Below, piece by piece: positions 8,576 through 17,229 of a DNA stretch of 64,000 nucleotides. The DNA is from an uncultured Alphaproteobacteria bacterium (GTDB lineage Bacteria; Pseudomonadota; Alphaproteobacteria; RF32; CAG-239): assembly GCA_944393665.1 (NCBI GenBank), contig CALYAX010000003.1, positions 1-64,000 on the forward strand, given 5' to 3'. Made by a program: the position numbers and the translations under genes. Within the stretch, counting starts at the first letter, position 1, and each line of letters opens with the position of its first letter. Below the pieces are notes generated by a model, which saw nothing but the letters and a program-made list of their open reading frames with translations, was not told the DNA's origin and did no database searches.

Positions 8576-9334
8576 ATGACGATACCGCTGTTAGAAATTG
8601 AAGATTTGTCCGCCCGGGTTTGCGATAAGGAAATTATCAAAGGCTTTAACCTCACCATCAATGAAGGCGAGGTTCATGCCGTTATGGGACCAAACGGAGC
8701 CGGAAAATCGACCCTGTCTTATGTCCTTTGCGGCAAGCCCGGTTATGAAGTGACCGGCGGTTCCGTCTGGTTTAAGGGAAAAAATCTGCTGGCAATGAGC
8801 CCGGAAGAACGCGCCCGCGAAGGCATTTTTTTATGTATGCAGTATCCGGTGGAAATCCCCGGCGTTCCGGTAACCACCTTTTTAAAACATGCCGTTAATG
8901 CCGTCCGGGCCCATCAAAACCTGCCGGAGCTGGATACGATGAATTTTATTAAACTGGTGCGTGAAGAAGGCAAGAAACTGGGGCTTGATGCTGAGATGAT
9001 AAAACGTCCGGTTAACGTTGGTTTTTCCGGCGGCGAAAAGAAACGGCTCGAAACGCTCCAGATGTCCGTTTTGAAACCAATGCTGTCTATTCTCGACGAA
9101 GCCGATTCGGGATTGGACATTGATGCGCTCAAAGTTGTAGCCGACGGGGTAAACGCCCTCCGCGACGGCCGGCGTTCCATGTTGGTCATCACCCATTATC
9201 AGCGGCTGCTCAATTATATTGTGCCGGACTATGTTCATGTTTTTGCCGACGGGCATATTGTTAAATCCGGAGATAAAAGTCTGGCGCTGGAGCTGGAAGA
9301 AACCGGCTATGCCGGGTTTATAAAGGAAAAATAG
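8576..9334 (+). CDS. sufC: Fe-S cluster assembly ATPase SufC
   Basis: SufC is the ABC-type ATPase of the SufBCD scaffold. The 252-residue product has Walker A GPNGAGKST (about residues 37-45), the Q loop around FLCMQYPVEIPGVP, the ABC signature FSGGEKKR, Walker B LSILDEADSGLD and the switch His in VITHYQRLL. The YPVEIPGV motif is specific to SufC. It lies between the MazG-like gene and sufD, two bases before sufD. Confidence 0.98.
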   Translation: MTIPLLEIEDLSARVCDKEIIKGFNLTINEGEVHAVMGPNGAGKSTLSYVLCGKPGYEVTGGSVWFKGKNLLAMSPEERAREGIFLCMQYPVEIPGVPVTTFLKHAVNAVRAHQNLPELDTMNFIKLVREEGKKLGLDAEMIKRPVNVGFSGGEKKRLETLQMSVLKPMLSILDEADSGLDIDALKVVADGVNALRDGRRSMLVITHYQRLLNYIVPDYVHVFADGHIVKSGDKSLALELEETGYAGFIKEK

Positions 9335-9336
9335 CC

Positions 9337-10581
9337 ATGGCCGGACTGGTTCAAAACATTCCCCTTATCGGGGCGGAAATTCCCTGGTTGCGCCAGCTGC
9401 GCGAAGCCGGAATCCGCGCCTTTGAAAACAGCGGGATTCCCACAGCCAAAACCGAGGCCTGGAAATATACCAAACCGCGCGATTTAAATGCAAATGATTA
9501 TATCATGGACAGTCGCGGGGAAACAGTGACCCCCGGGCATTTTTCACTTCCTTTCGACGGTTATCGGATTCATTTTGAGAACGGTATTTTTGATCCGGAA
9601 CAGACGGAACTGCCGCAGGGGGTTGAGGTTTTGCCGCTGGCCGAGGCGCTTTTGCTTCGCGGCGAAACCCGCGGTTATCTGGGCCGGCTGGTGGATTTGA
9701 AACGTCATCCTTTTGCCGCCCTCAACACCGGTTATCTTAATGAGGGGGTGTTTATCCGCGTTGAAAAAAACGTTGATCTCAAAAAGCCCCTGATTCTGAT
9801 TAACCATACCGACAGCTGCGGCCGCAATCTCTTTTTCAATCTGCGTCATCTGCTGATTTTGGAAGAGGGGGCATCGGCTGAATTTGTGGAAATTTACCAT
9901 TACGGCGGCGAGGTTAAATCACGCTATTTTGCCAATATTGTGACTGAAGCTTTCTTGGCGCCGAAAGCGCGCCTGCAGCACTATAAATATCAGGCCGAGG
10001 CTTTTAAGGCCAATCATATTGCTCTTACTGCAGTTGATATTGAGACCGCCGCGGAATATCAGGCTTTTACCCTGCAAAAAGGCGCCAATATCGCCCGTAA
10101 TGAAACCCGGGTGAGCCTGCGCCGCGAACAGGCCCGCGCTGAGGTCAATGCCGCTTATTTGATGAACGGCTGGGCAACGATTGATACCACCACGGATATT
10201 GAACATCTGGCTCCCTGTACCTTCTCAGATCAGCTGGTCAAAGGTGTGGTCGGCGGAGATGCCAAAGGCGTTTTTCAGGGTAAAATCCATATTGCCCCCC
10301 ATGCTGTTAAAACCGGGGGGCGCCAGCTGCATAAAGCCTTGCTGTTGTCTGACACCGCAGAAATTGACGTCAAACCCGAACTGGAAATTTTTGCCGACGA
10401 TGTCAAATGTTCTCACGGGGCTGCCAGCGGAGAATTGGACGAAGAGGCTTTGTTTTATATGCGCTCGCGGGGGATTGGCGGGGAGGAAGCACGCCGCCTG
10501 CTGATTGACGCCTATCTTGAAGATGTTATTGCCAAAGTGCCGGATCCCCGGATTCGCGCCTGGTTTGAGGAACTGAAATAA
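9337..10581 (+). CDS. sufD: Fe-S cluster assembly subunit SufD
   Basis: SufD pairs with SufB in the SufBC2D complex. The 414-residue product begins with the helical region containing PTAKTEAWKYTKPRDL, a SufD N-terminal signature, then the beta-helix core. It ends with FADDVKCSHGAASGELDEEALFYMRSRGI, the conserved SufD C-terminal stretch with the His thought to help bind the nascent cluster. The gene starts 2 bp after sufC. An 81-bp gap containing a short GTTGA/TCAAC hairpin separates it from sufS. Confidence 0.97.
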   Translation: MAGLVQNIPLIGAEIPWLRQLREAGIRAFENSGIPTAKTEAWKYTKPRDLNANDYIMDSRGETVTPGHFSLPFDGYRIHFENGIFDPEQTELPQGVEVLPLAEALLLRGETRGYLGRLVDLKRHPFAALNTGYLNEGVFIRVEKNVDLKKPLILINHTDSCGRNLFFNLRHLLILEEGASAEFVEIYHYGGEVKSRYFANIVTEAFLAPKARLQHYKYQAEAFKANHIALTAVDIETAAEYQAFTLQKGANIARNETRVSLRREQARAEVNAAYLMNGWATIDTTTDIEHLAPCTFSDQLVKGVVGGDAKGVFQGKIHIAPHAVKTGGRQLHKALLLSDTAEIDVKPELEIFADDVKCSHGAASGELDEEALFYMRSRGIGGEEARRLLIDAYLEDVIAKVPDPRIRAWFEELK

Positions 10582-10662
10582 CCAAGAGTATAGTTGAAGG
10601 TCAACCTCCGGCAGAATAGATAAATAGATAGGCAGAAAAGGCGTCAGAGAAAGAGTGAAAAG

Positions 10663-11880
10663 ATGTATGATGTAGAACAAATACGCAAAGATTTTCCGGT
10701 GCTGGGTGTCGAGATTAACGGCAAACCCAATACTTTTTTAGACTCCGGCGCTTCGGCTCAAAAGCCGCAGGCGGTAATTGACCGTATTGTTCAGGCTTAC
10801 AGCAGGGAGTATTCCAATGTCCACCGCGGTTCTTATCAGCTTTCTGAGGAAATGACTTCCGATTATGAACGCGCCCGCGGCACTGTCGCCCGGTTTTTGA
10901 ATGCTAAAAGTGCCAAGGAAATTGTTTTCACCCGCAATGCGACAGAAGCAATCAATCTGGTTGCTTCCACCTGGGGACGCAAGTTTTTAACCAGGATTGA
11001 CGAGGTTTTGATTTCCGAAGCGGAACATCATGCCAATCTGGTTCCCTGGCAGGTGCTGCGCGATGAAATCGGTTTTGAACTGAAGATTTTTAAAATTAAT
11101 GATGACGGCAGTTTTAATTGGGATGAATACTGCAAAAATTTAAGCGGCAAAACCAAATTAGTGGCCGTCACCGGAATGTCTAATGTTTTGGGAACGGTTT
11201 TTCCGCTCAAAAAAATGATTCAGTCAGCTCATGAGGTCGGCGCCAAGGTTTTGGTAGACGGCTGCCAGTATGTCGTGCATCAAAAAACTGACGTTCAGGA
11301 GTGTGACTGTGACTTTTTGGCTTTTTCCGGGCATAAAACTTATGGCCCGACCGGAATCGGTGTCCTGTACGGCAAAGCTGAACTGCTTGATGCCATGCCG
11401 CCGTATCAGTTTGGCGGTGATATGGTGAATGTCGTCACTTATCAGACCACCACGTTTGATGTTCCCCCGGCACGTTTTGAGGCCGGAACCCCGGCGATTG
11501 TTCAGGCCGTCGGCTTAGGCGCCGCGCTGGACTATATGATGAATTTGGGAATGGACGATATTAATGCCCATGAAAACGAGCTGGTAGATTATATGCACGC
11601 GCGCCTGCCGGAAATTCAGGGGCTCCGCGAAGTCGGGACCGCGCCCGGCAAAGGCGGTGTTTTTTCTTTTGCCATTGACGGTATACATCCGCAGGACCTG
11701 GCTTTTGTGCTGGATAAAGAGGGCATTGCCGTCCGTGTCGGTCATCATTGCGCCGCGCCGCTGGTTCGCCGGATGGGGTATGAGTCTTTGGCCCGCGCCA
11801 GTTTCGGGCTTTATACCAATCATGCCGATATAGACCGTTTTATCGAGGCTCTCCACAAAGCCCAGAGCTTTTTCAGTTAA
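10663..11880 (+). CDS. sufS: Cysteine desulfurase SufS
   Basis: SufS is a PLP enzyme that takes sulfur from cysteine and hands it to SufE or a scaffold as a persulfide. The 405-residue product is a group II desulfurase. It shows SNVHRGSYQLSEEMT near the N-terminus, EHHANLVPWQ, the PLP lysine in FSGHKTYGPTGIGVLYGK, and the catalytic Cys in VRVGHHCAAPLVRRMG. A Shine-Dalgarno-like GAGAAAGAGTG precedes the ATG. Its persulfide acceptor SufE is encoded about 2 kb downstream in a separate operon. Confidence 0.97.
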   Translation: MYDVEQIRKDFPVLGVEINGKPNTFLDSGASAQKPQAVIDRIVQAYSREYSNVHRGSYQLSEEMTSDYERARGTVARFLNAKSAKEIVFTRNATEAINLVASTWGRKFLTRIDEVLISEAEHHANLVPWQVLRDEIGFELKIFKINDDGSFNWDEYCKNLSGKTKLVAVTGMSNVLGTVFPLKKMIQSAHEVGAKVLVDGCQYVVHQKTDVQECDCDFLAFSGHKTYGPTGIGVLYGKAELLDAMPPYQFGGDMVNVVTYQTTTFDVPPARFEAGTPAIVQAVGLGAALDYMMNLGMDDINAHENELVDYMHARLPEIQGLREVGTAPGKGGVFSFAIDGIHPQDLAFVLDKEGIAVRVGHHCAAPLVRRMGYESLARASFGLYTNHADIDRFIEALHKAQSFFS

Positions 11881-11894
11881 AGGAACTATTCATA

Positions 11895-12341
11895 ATGACC
11901 GCAGATTCGAAAGACGATATTTTAACCCCTTCCGAGGCGCAGCTTTTGGGAGCCATGGGGCTGGTGGATAATCCCAATCCTTTGCCGGCGGATTTTACCG
12001 CCTATGCCGGGACAAAATTAGACCCTGCCGAAAAAAAACGGGCAACCCGCGAGCAGATTATAGAAGCGCTGAAAACCGTTTCTGACCCGGAGATTATGAT
12101 TAATATCTGGGATTTGGGGCTGATTTATAAAATAGTTCAGGAAGATGACGGCAGTGTCAAAATTGAAATGACCGTCACCGCGCCGACTTGCCCGGTAGCG
12201 GGGATCTTACCGCAGCAGGCAGCCGATGCTGTTTCCAAATTGGACGGCGTGGGTGTCGTGGAAGTAAAAATTGTCTGGGAACCGGCGTGGACGATTGAAA
12301 ACCTCTCCGATGAAGCCCGGGAAATGATTGAACTTTTCTAG
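11895..12341 (+). CDS. sufT: MIP18/DUF59-family Fe-S assembly protein SufT
   Basis: The 148-residue product has a variable N-terminus and a C-terminal MIP18 (DUF59) domain: TVSDPEIMINIWDLGLIYKI, then MTVTAPTCPVAGILPQQ with the conserved Cys of the family, and VEVKIVWEPAWTIENLSDEAR. In suf operons this protein is called SufT and supports maturation of certain Fe-S proteins. It starts 14 bp after sufS with AAAGGAAC upstream, and is the last gene of the suf operon. Confidence 0.9.
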   Translation: MTADSKDDILTPSEAQLLGAMGLVDNPNPLPADFTAYAGTKLDPAEKKRATREQIIEALKTVSDPEIMINIWDLGLIYKIVQEDDGSVKIEMTVTAPTCPVAGILPQQAADAVSKLDGVGVVEVKIVWEPAWTIENLSDEAREMIELF

Positions 12342-12376
12342 ATTCTGCCGGAATTTTCAGGACAGGTTTGGATTTG

Positions 12377-13066
12377 CTAAATTTTGCCGCTCAGGGTGGC
12401 CAGGAGCGCAGGACGGACTTCCTCCCAGATCCGGGCCAGATCTTCATCGCTCCGGGCACCGGGAGTTTCCAGGGTTACCAGCGGAATTTGCCGTTCAACG
12501 CCCGCCCAGGTTCCAAAAGAGCCGGTGCAGGGATAACCCACATTTTCCACTAATTTATAGCCGGTCAGTTTGGCAATTTCAGCCGCCCAGTCATGAGCCG
12601 GGCCGTCATAATCCACCAGATGCAGGTCTGAGTGAATGCTTAATATCCGCGCCGGTTCATAAAGCGCCGTCAGCGCCATCATCAATTGGGTTTCAATTTC
12701 CGATCCCGGTTTTCCCGCAGAGGCTTTACCGCTGTGCGGATTAACGCTTTCCGGACTGAAATTGGCCGTGGGATAATTGCGGTTAAGATCAATTTTGTTG
12801 GCATTTTCCCGGGTATTCAGCTCTTTGCCGTCGGGATTCAAACAGGGAACCAGCAAAAGGTTGTAAAGGATTTCTCCGGCTGTTCCGGCCCGGAGTTCTT
12901 CCATCAGCCGCCTGATAAGATATTCGCCTTCCGGTTCATCGCCGTGAAATCGTCCCAGGAGAAACAGCCAGGCGTTTTCTTCTCCGGCAAGATACTCCCA
13001 AACGGCAATTTCGTGTCCGCGCGGGCTGTTCAGGCTTTTGACCTTATTGAGAACGTTGGGCAGCAT
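12377..13066 (-). CDS. M14 zinc carboxypeptidase, murein peptide amidase (MpaA) type
   Basis: The protein carries the M14 metallopeptidase set: GRFHGDEPEGE (zinc ligands His and Glu), CLNPDGKELNTREN, KIDLNRNYPTANF, the third zinc ligand in LSIHSDLH, and the catalytic Glu in LVTLETPGA. NPHSGKASAGKPGSEIETQ and GYPCTGSFGTWAG resemble MpaA, which removes meso-diaminopimelate from the tripeptide L-Ala-D-Glu-mDAP during cell-wall recycling; that specificity is inferred. The frame is open to 13273, but the upstream part overlaps the acetyltransferase gene, so I place the start at the ATG at 13066. That gives 229 residues and a 23-bp overlap with the upstream gene. The local ribosome binding site is weak, which suggests translational coupling. 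Confidence 0.82.
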   Translation of the reverse strand: MLPNVLNKVKSLNSPRGHEIAVWEYLAGEENAWLFLLGRFHGDEPEGEYLIRRLMEELRAGTAGEILYNLLLVPCLNPDGKELNTRENANKIDLNRNYPTANFSPESVNPHSGKASAGKPGSEIETQLMMALTALYEPARILSIHSDLHLVDYDGPAHDWAAEIAKLTGYKLVENVGYPCTGSFGTWAGVERQIPLVTLETPGARSDEDLARIWEEVRPALLATLSGKI

Positions 13067-13781
13067 GGGCCAGCAGGGCTCCGGTAATTTTTGAAACAGC
13101 GCGGTTTTTAACCTTTTCAGCCTGTTTAAGGGCATTATCGACAGTGGTATGTGCAATTTTAACATCACTGAGGCAGAATTCAGCCCGTCCTTTCGGCGAG
13201 GTGACCACATGGTCAAAATCTTTGGTGCGGGCAAAAGCCTTAAATCCCAGGGTCTGGTAAAATTTTTCGGCATTGTGGTTATGAGCGTTATATTCCAGAA
13301 TCAGACTGTCAAATCCGCGCTTTTTCAGCTGTGGCAGCGTGTGTTCCAGCAAATAGGTTCCGACATTTTGGCGCTGAATTTGCGGATCCAGATACAGCTG
13401 GTTGATAATCAGGGTTTTATCATTCAGCCGGATATCTTTGTCAAAAGTAACTTTGCGTTCCCAGGCAAAGGTATAACCGTCCATTTCTCCGCTTTCGCGT
13501 TCTGAGGTCTGGCCGTTTACCGGGTGTTTATAATATTCGGGAATAGGGCTCAGCCGCATAAAGCCCATCGGCACGCCGTCAGCCAGAACCACAACAGTTC
13601 GGGAGTTTTTATCTGCGGCAAACCGCTGCAATTTGCTAACAAACACATCGCGGGTGTACAAAGCCATTTCTGCCGGGCTTTTATAACCGCGTGACAATTC
13701 GTTGTAGGAACGCTGATAAGCCCGGGCCAGCGGCACAATCATTTCATTTGTATTTTCTAACGGAACAATCTTCAATTTCAT
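13044..13781 (-). CDS. GNAT-family N-acetyltransferase
   Basis: The 245-residue product has a GNAT core: strand 4 and motif A in LIINQLYLDPQIQRQNVGTYLLEHTL with the acetyl-CoA loop QRQNVG, followed by LILEYNAHNHNAEKFYQTLGFKAF, the motif B N-A-xx-F-Y-xx-x-GF pattern. The C-terminal 60 residues are Ala/Lys-rich and not conserved in the family. The substrate is unknown. It overlaps the start of the MpaA-like gene downstream. The divergent neighbour is sufE. Confidence 0.85.
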   Translation of the reverse strand: MKLKIVPLENTNEMIVPLARAYQRSYNELSRGYKSPAEMALYTRDVFVSKLQRFAADKNSRTVVVLADGVPMGFMRLSPIPEYYKHPVNGQTSERESGEMDGYTFAWERKVTFDKDIRLNDKTLIINQLYLDPQIQRQNVGTYLLEHTLPQLKKRGFDSLILEYNAHNHNAEKFYQTLGFKAFARTKDFDHVVTSPKGRAEFCLSDVKIAHTTVDNALKQAEKVKNRAVSKITGALLAHAAQRSQ

Positions 13782-13928
13782 TTTTATTCAAACCCTTTAT
13801 AAAATCGCTTTAATCTAGCATTTTGTTCGTTTTTTGTCAAATTTTAAAATCCACCAGCTTTCAAAAAAATGATGGACGTTTCCCGATATAAATGCTAGAT
13901 AATCTAAAAGGTTTGTGAGGCATAAAAA

Positions 13929-14330
13929 ATGATGGATATTGAAGAATTAACCGAAAATTTTGAGCTGCTGGACAATTGGGAAGATCGCTACCGCTATATA
14001 ATTGAGCTGGGCGAACAGCTGGAACCGCTTCCTGAAGAATTCCGTGCCGGGGAATGGAAGGTTAAAGGCTGCCAGTCGCAGGTCTGGCTGGTGCCGCAAA
14101 AACGGGACGGAAAAATTTATTTCAGCGGTGACAGCGATGCCATGATTGTCAAAGGCCTGATTGCCATTACTTTAATGATTTATTCCGGCAAAACGGCGGC
14201 AGAAATAAAAGCTGTCGATGTCGAAACGGTTTTCGGGCGCCTCAAACTGCAGGAACATCTTAGTCCCAGCCGCCGCAACGGGCTGCTGGCCATGACCGAT
14301 AAAATCAAATTTTATGCCGGCATTCTCTGA
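13929..14330 (+). CDS. sufE: Sulfur acceptor protein SufE
   Basis: SufE takes persulfide sulfur from SufS and carries it to SufB. The 133-residue product has the full family pattern: ENFELLDNWEDRYRYIIELG, then LPEEFR, VKGCQSQVWLVP with the acceptor Cys, GDSDAMIVKGLIAIT, and FGRLKLQEHLSPSRRNGLLAM. TGAGGC lies upstream. The adjacent ATG at 13932 is an alternative start. It is the first gene of an operon with the SucC/SucD-like pair and comF rather than part of the main suf operon. Confidence 0.96.
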   Translation: MMDIEELTENFELLDNWEDRYRYIIELGEQLEPLPEEFRAGEWKVKGCQSQVWLVPQKRDGKIYFSGDSDAMIVKGLIAITLMIYSGKTAAEIKAVDVETVFGRLKLQEHLSPSRRNGLLAMTDKIKFYAGIL

Positions 14331-14343
14331 GAAGGAAACAGGA

Positions 14344-15549
14344 ATGAATATTCACGAGTACCAGGCCAAAAAAATCCTCAGCCAGTACGGAATCAAAATT
14401 CCCAGGGGCGGCGTTGCCTATACCCCGATGGAAGCCAAGCGGGTGGCTGCCCGCTGTTCTTTGCGCGGTCCCTGGGTATTGAAGGCTCAGATTCAGTCCG
14501 GCGCCCGCAATCAGGGATATTTTTTAGAGAAGAAAGCCGGTAAAAAAGGCGGTATCCGGCTGATTAAAAGCCGTCGTGAGATAGTCAGGCAGGCAGAGCA
14601 AATGCTGGGGTCAACGTTGGTGACCGTTCAGACCGGCCCCAAGGGCAAGCTTGTCAGCCGTTTGTATGTTGAAGCTTTTACCAAGGTGGAAAGCCTGTTT
14701 TATACCGGCCTGGCCATTGACCGTGTTAATTCGGCGCTTACGCTGCTGGTGGCTCCTATCGGGGCTGATGAAGAAATTACCCAGCTTGCGGTGACCGCCC
14801 CGGATAAAATTTTGAAAATCCGCCTTGATCTGGAAGGCGAGGTATCTCCTCAACAGGTTCAAGAAGCTATGGAGTTTTTAAAACTGCCTCCCAAAAGTGC
14901 CAAAAGCCTGGAAACCTTTATCAATGGCCTGCACCGCGTCTTTATAGACTATGATGCCACCATGATAGAAACGAACCCCGTCGGGGTTATGAAAAACGGC
15001 GAAGTCGTGGCGCTGGATGCTAAAATTTCTTTTGATGATAATGCTTTGTACCGCCATCAGGATATTCAGCGTCTGCAAGATGAATATGAGGAGAGCGACC
15101 GCGAACTTCAGGCCTCCAAATTCAAATTTAATTACTCGGAGTTTGACGGTTCCATCGGCTGCATCGTCAACGGGGACGGTTTGGCGCTGGCGGCTTTGGA
15201 CCTTCTAAATGCCAAAAATACCGGTATGGCTTGTTTCTTAAACGTTAAAGGCGGTGTGGATAAAGATAAAATCGCCTCCGGTATCAAGATTATCATGACC
15301 AACCCGCGGGTTGAGGGGATTTTAATCAACATTCTTGGTGGTTTTCTGCGCTGTAATTTGATTGCGGACGGTATTATTGCCGCCGCTTCGGAGGTGGGGC
15401 TTAATGTTCCGCTGGTGGTCCGGTTTGAGGGAACCAACAAAGATGAAGCCCGGGAGATTTTGGAAAACTCCCATTTGCCGATTATTCTGGCTGATACCAT
15501 GCAGGACGCGGTCGATAAGCTGGTCACCGCAGTAGAGGAGAGCGACTGA
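14344..15549 (+). CDS. Divergent succinyl-CoA ligase beta-subunit homologue (SucC-like)
   Basis: The 401-residue product is clearly related to SucC: MNIHEYQAKKILSQYGI, an ATP-grasp domain, then IETNPVGVMKNGEVVALDAK with the conserved metal-site Glu/Asn/Asp, and a C-terminal CoA-ligase domain with LINILGGFLRCNLIADGI. The insertion after the first nucleotide loop (YFLEKKAGKKGGIRL) is the longer form seen in alphaproteobacterial SucC. Several signature positions differ: HAGGRGK reads QSGARNQ, and FLDVGGGA reads FLNVKGGV. Together with its altered partner this suggests it is not the housekeeping enzyme. The ATG at 14344 with GAGAAGGAAAC upstream is chosen over an earlier one inside sufE. Its stop overlaps the next ATG by one base. 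Confidence 0.85.
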   Translation: MNIHEYQAKKILSQYGIKIPRGGVAYTPMEAKRVAARCSLRGPWVLKAQIQSGARNQGYFLEKKAGKKGGIRLIKSRREIVRQAEQMLGSTLVTVQTGPKGKLVSRLYVEAFTKVESLFYTGLAIDRVNSALTLLVAPIGADEEITQLAVTAPDKILKIRLDLEGEVSPQQVQEAMEFLKLPPKSAKSLETFINGLHRVFIDYDATMIETNPVGVMKNGEVVALDAKISFDDNALYRHQDIQRLQDEYEESDRELQASKFKFNYSEFDGSIGCIVNGDGLALAALDLLNAKNTGMACFLNVKGGVDKDKIASGIKIIMTNPRVEGILINILGGFLRCNLIADGIIAAASEVGLNVPLVVRFEGTNKDEAREILENSHLPIILADTMQDAVDKLVTAVEESD

Positions 15550-16421
15550 TGTCTATTTTTGTGAATAAGGAAACCCGCGTTGTCTGTCAGGGAATTACCG
15601 GTACTCAGGCCACGTTTCATGTCCGCCGCTCCATAGATTACGGCACCAAATTTGTCAGCGGCGTCACTCCGGGCAAAGGCGGGGAAATGCATCTCGGTCT
15701 GCCGGTGTTTAATACGGTTAAAGAAGCTAAAGAAGCCACCGCGGCCAATGCCAGCGTAATGTATGTGCCGGCACCTTATGTTAAAAATGCCGTCCGCGAA
15801 GCTGTCGAGGCCGAGCTGGATCTTGCCGTTTGCATCGCCGACAGCGTACCGATAAAGGATATGCTGGAGATTAAGGCCATTTTAGCGGGAGCAAAAACCC
15901 GCCTGATCGGGCCCAATACCCCCGGAATTATTACGCCGGGACAGGCGCGGCTGGGCATTTTTCCTGAAAATATCCATACGCCGGGGCATGTCGGGATTAT
16001 TTCCCGCTCATCAACCCTGACCTATGAGGCTGTGCTTGAAACCCGTCTGGCCGGGCAGGGGCAGTCTACCGTCATCGGGTTGGGCGATGATATGCTGATA
16101 GGCATTGACTTTGTCGAGGCGCTGGAACGTTTTCAAAATGATGATGAAACCAGGGCGATTGTGCTGATCGGACAAGTCGGCGGAACCTTTGAAGAAGTTG
16201 CCGCCCGTTATTATAAAAACTGCGCCAATAAAAAGCCTGTTATCGGTTTTATTGCCGGCAATGCGGTGCCTTTCGGACATAAAATGGGATATGCCGGCGA
16301 TATCATAACCAATGGTCATATCACCGCGCAGGATAAAAAAGATGCCTTTGCCGATGCCGGTATCATTGTTGTTGATAAAATTAACGATATTCACGCCAAA
16401 TTGGCCGAAGTTATGGGGTAG
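15549..16421 (+). CDS. Divergent succinyl-CoA ligase alpha-subunit homologue (SucD-like), phosphohistidine replaced
   Basis: The 290-residue product aligns over its whole length with SucD: VVCQGITGTQATFH, YGTKFVSGVTPGKGGEMHLGLPVFNTV, MYVPAPYVKNAV and GIISRSSTLTYEAVLET are all in place. Three key positions are not. GPNCPG (Cys123 of E. coli, at the CoA site) is GPNTPG (Thr124). GEIGG (Glu208, which contacts the phosphohistidine) is GQVGG (Gln209). MGHAG (His246, the phosphorylated residue) is MGYAG (Tyr248, codon 16290-16292). A His at residue 244 is nearby. Normal succinyl-CoA ligase chemistry is therefore doubtful; a changed reaction, a regulatory role or a binding role are possible. Translation is coupled to the beta homologue by a one-base overlap. 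Confidence 0.87.
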   Translation: MSIFVNKETRVVCQGITGTQATFHVRRSIDYGTKFVSGVTPGKGGEMHLGLPVFNTVKEAKEATAANASVMYVPAPYVKNAVREAVEAELDLAVCIADSVPIKDMLEIKAILAGAKTRLIGPNTPGIITPGQARLGIFPENIHTPGHVGIISRSSTLTYEAVLETRLAGQGQSTVIGLGDDMLIGIDFVEALERFQNDDETRAIVLIGQVGGTFEEVAARYYKNCANKKPVIGFIAGNAVPFGHKMGYAGDIITNGHITAQDKKDAFADAGIIVVDKINDIHAKLAEVMG

Positions 16422-16422
16422 A

Positions 16423-17139
16423 ATGTCCGTTTGGTCGGAAATCATTAACTGGATTTTGCCGCCGCGTTGTTTAAAATGCGGTAAAGTTCTCTCCGAAGAT
16501 ACCGGTTTGTGCCAAAGTTGTCTGGACAGTTTCAATTTTATCTCCGGAGCTTATTGCAAAAAATGCGGCTTTCCGCTGGAAAATGTTGAAAATAATCACC
16601 GCCTGCTCTGCGCCGGCTGCCTGCGTGCAAAACGCTCGCCTTTCCGGCTCAGCCGCTCGGCCTGTGTTTATGACGAAGCTTCCAAATCCCTGATCCTTGA
16701 TTTCAAATTTCGGGATAAAACCGATAATGCCGGGATTTTGGCCCGCATGATGCTGGTGGCCGGCCGCGATATTTGGGAAAAGGGTGTTGATGTTATGATT
16801 CCGGTGCCGCTTCATTACACCCGCATATTGAAAAGGCGGTTTAACCAGTCGGCGCTTCTTGCCAAAGAAATTAATAAACTTAATGGAATCCCGGTTGATT
16901 TCGGCTCTCTCGGGCGCCGTCGCAAAACCCGCCCGCAGGTGGAGTTTTCCGGCCATGAACGGATAAACAACGTTAAAGGCGCTTTTATCGTTAAAAATCC
17001 GGCCCGGATCAAAGGAAAACGGATTTTATTGCTTGATGATGTCATGACAACCGGATCAACATTGAAAGAATGTGCCCTGGCTCTTAAACGTGCCGGCGCT
17101 AAATCAGTTGATACCTTAACCATTGCCAGGGTTGTTTAA
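16423..17139 (+). CDS. comF: ComF-family phosphoribosyltransferase-like protein
   Basis: The 238-residue product has the ComF layout: an N-terminal zinc-finger part with paired Cys (CLKCGKVL, CQSC, CKKCGFPL, CAGC) and a C-terminal phosphoribosyltransferase fold with RFNQSALLAKEI, RRKTRPQVEFSGHER and the PRPP-binding loop ILLLDDVMTTGSTLKE. ComF is needed for natural DNA uptake in several bacteria, but homologues (GntX) occur widely and the role here is open. I use the ATG at 16423, 2 bp after the SucD-like stop, rather than the longer frame that starts inside that gene. Confidence 0.92.
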   Translation: MSVWSEIINWILPPRCLKCGKVLSEDTGLCQSCLDSFNFISGAYCKKCGFPLENVENNHRLLCAGCLRAKRSPFRLSRSACVYDEASKSLILDFKFRDKTDNAGILARMMLVAGRDIWEKGVDVMIPVPLHYTRILKRRFNQSALLAKEINKLNGIPVDFGSLGRRRKTRPQVEFSGHERINNVKGAFIVKNPARIKGKRILLLDDVMTTGSTLKECALALKRAGAKSVDTLTIARVV

Positions 17140-17183
17140 TTGTATGATAATTTTTGTCCAGAGGTATTTACTAATAATTAATA

Positions 17184-17229
17184 TTGTGATAATATAAATA
17201 CACAATATACACTCACTGGAGGAAAAGCA
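17184..17229 (+). promoter_or_regulatory. Possible promoter with inverted repeat
   Basis: TTGTGA (17184-17189), then TATACA (17106-register box at 17206-17211) after 16 bp. ATTGTG and CACAAT form an inverted repeat spaced by 12 bp over the same stretch, which could be an operator. GGAGGAAAA at 17218-17226 is the ribosome binding site of the next gene. Confidence 0.35.

Noticed and set aside
13066-13273. N-terminal extension of the MpaA-like frame
   Set aside because: It overlaps the acetyltransferase gene in another frame and the translated part lacks M14 features.
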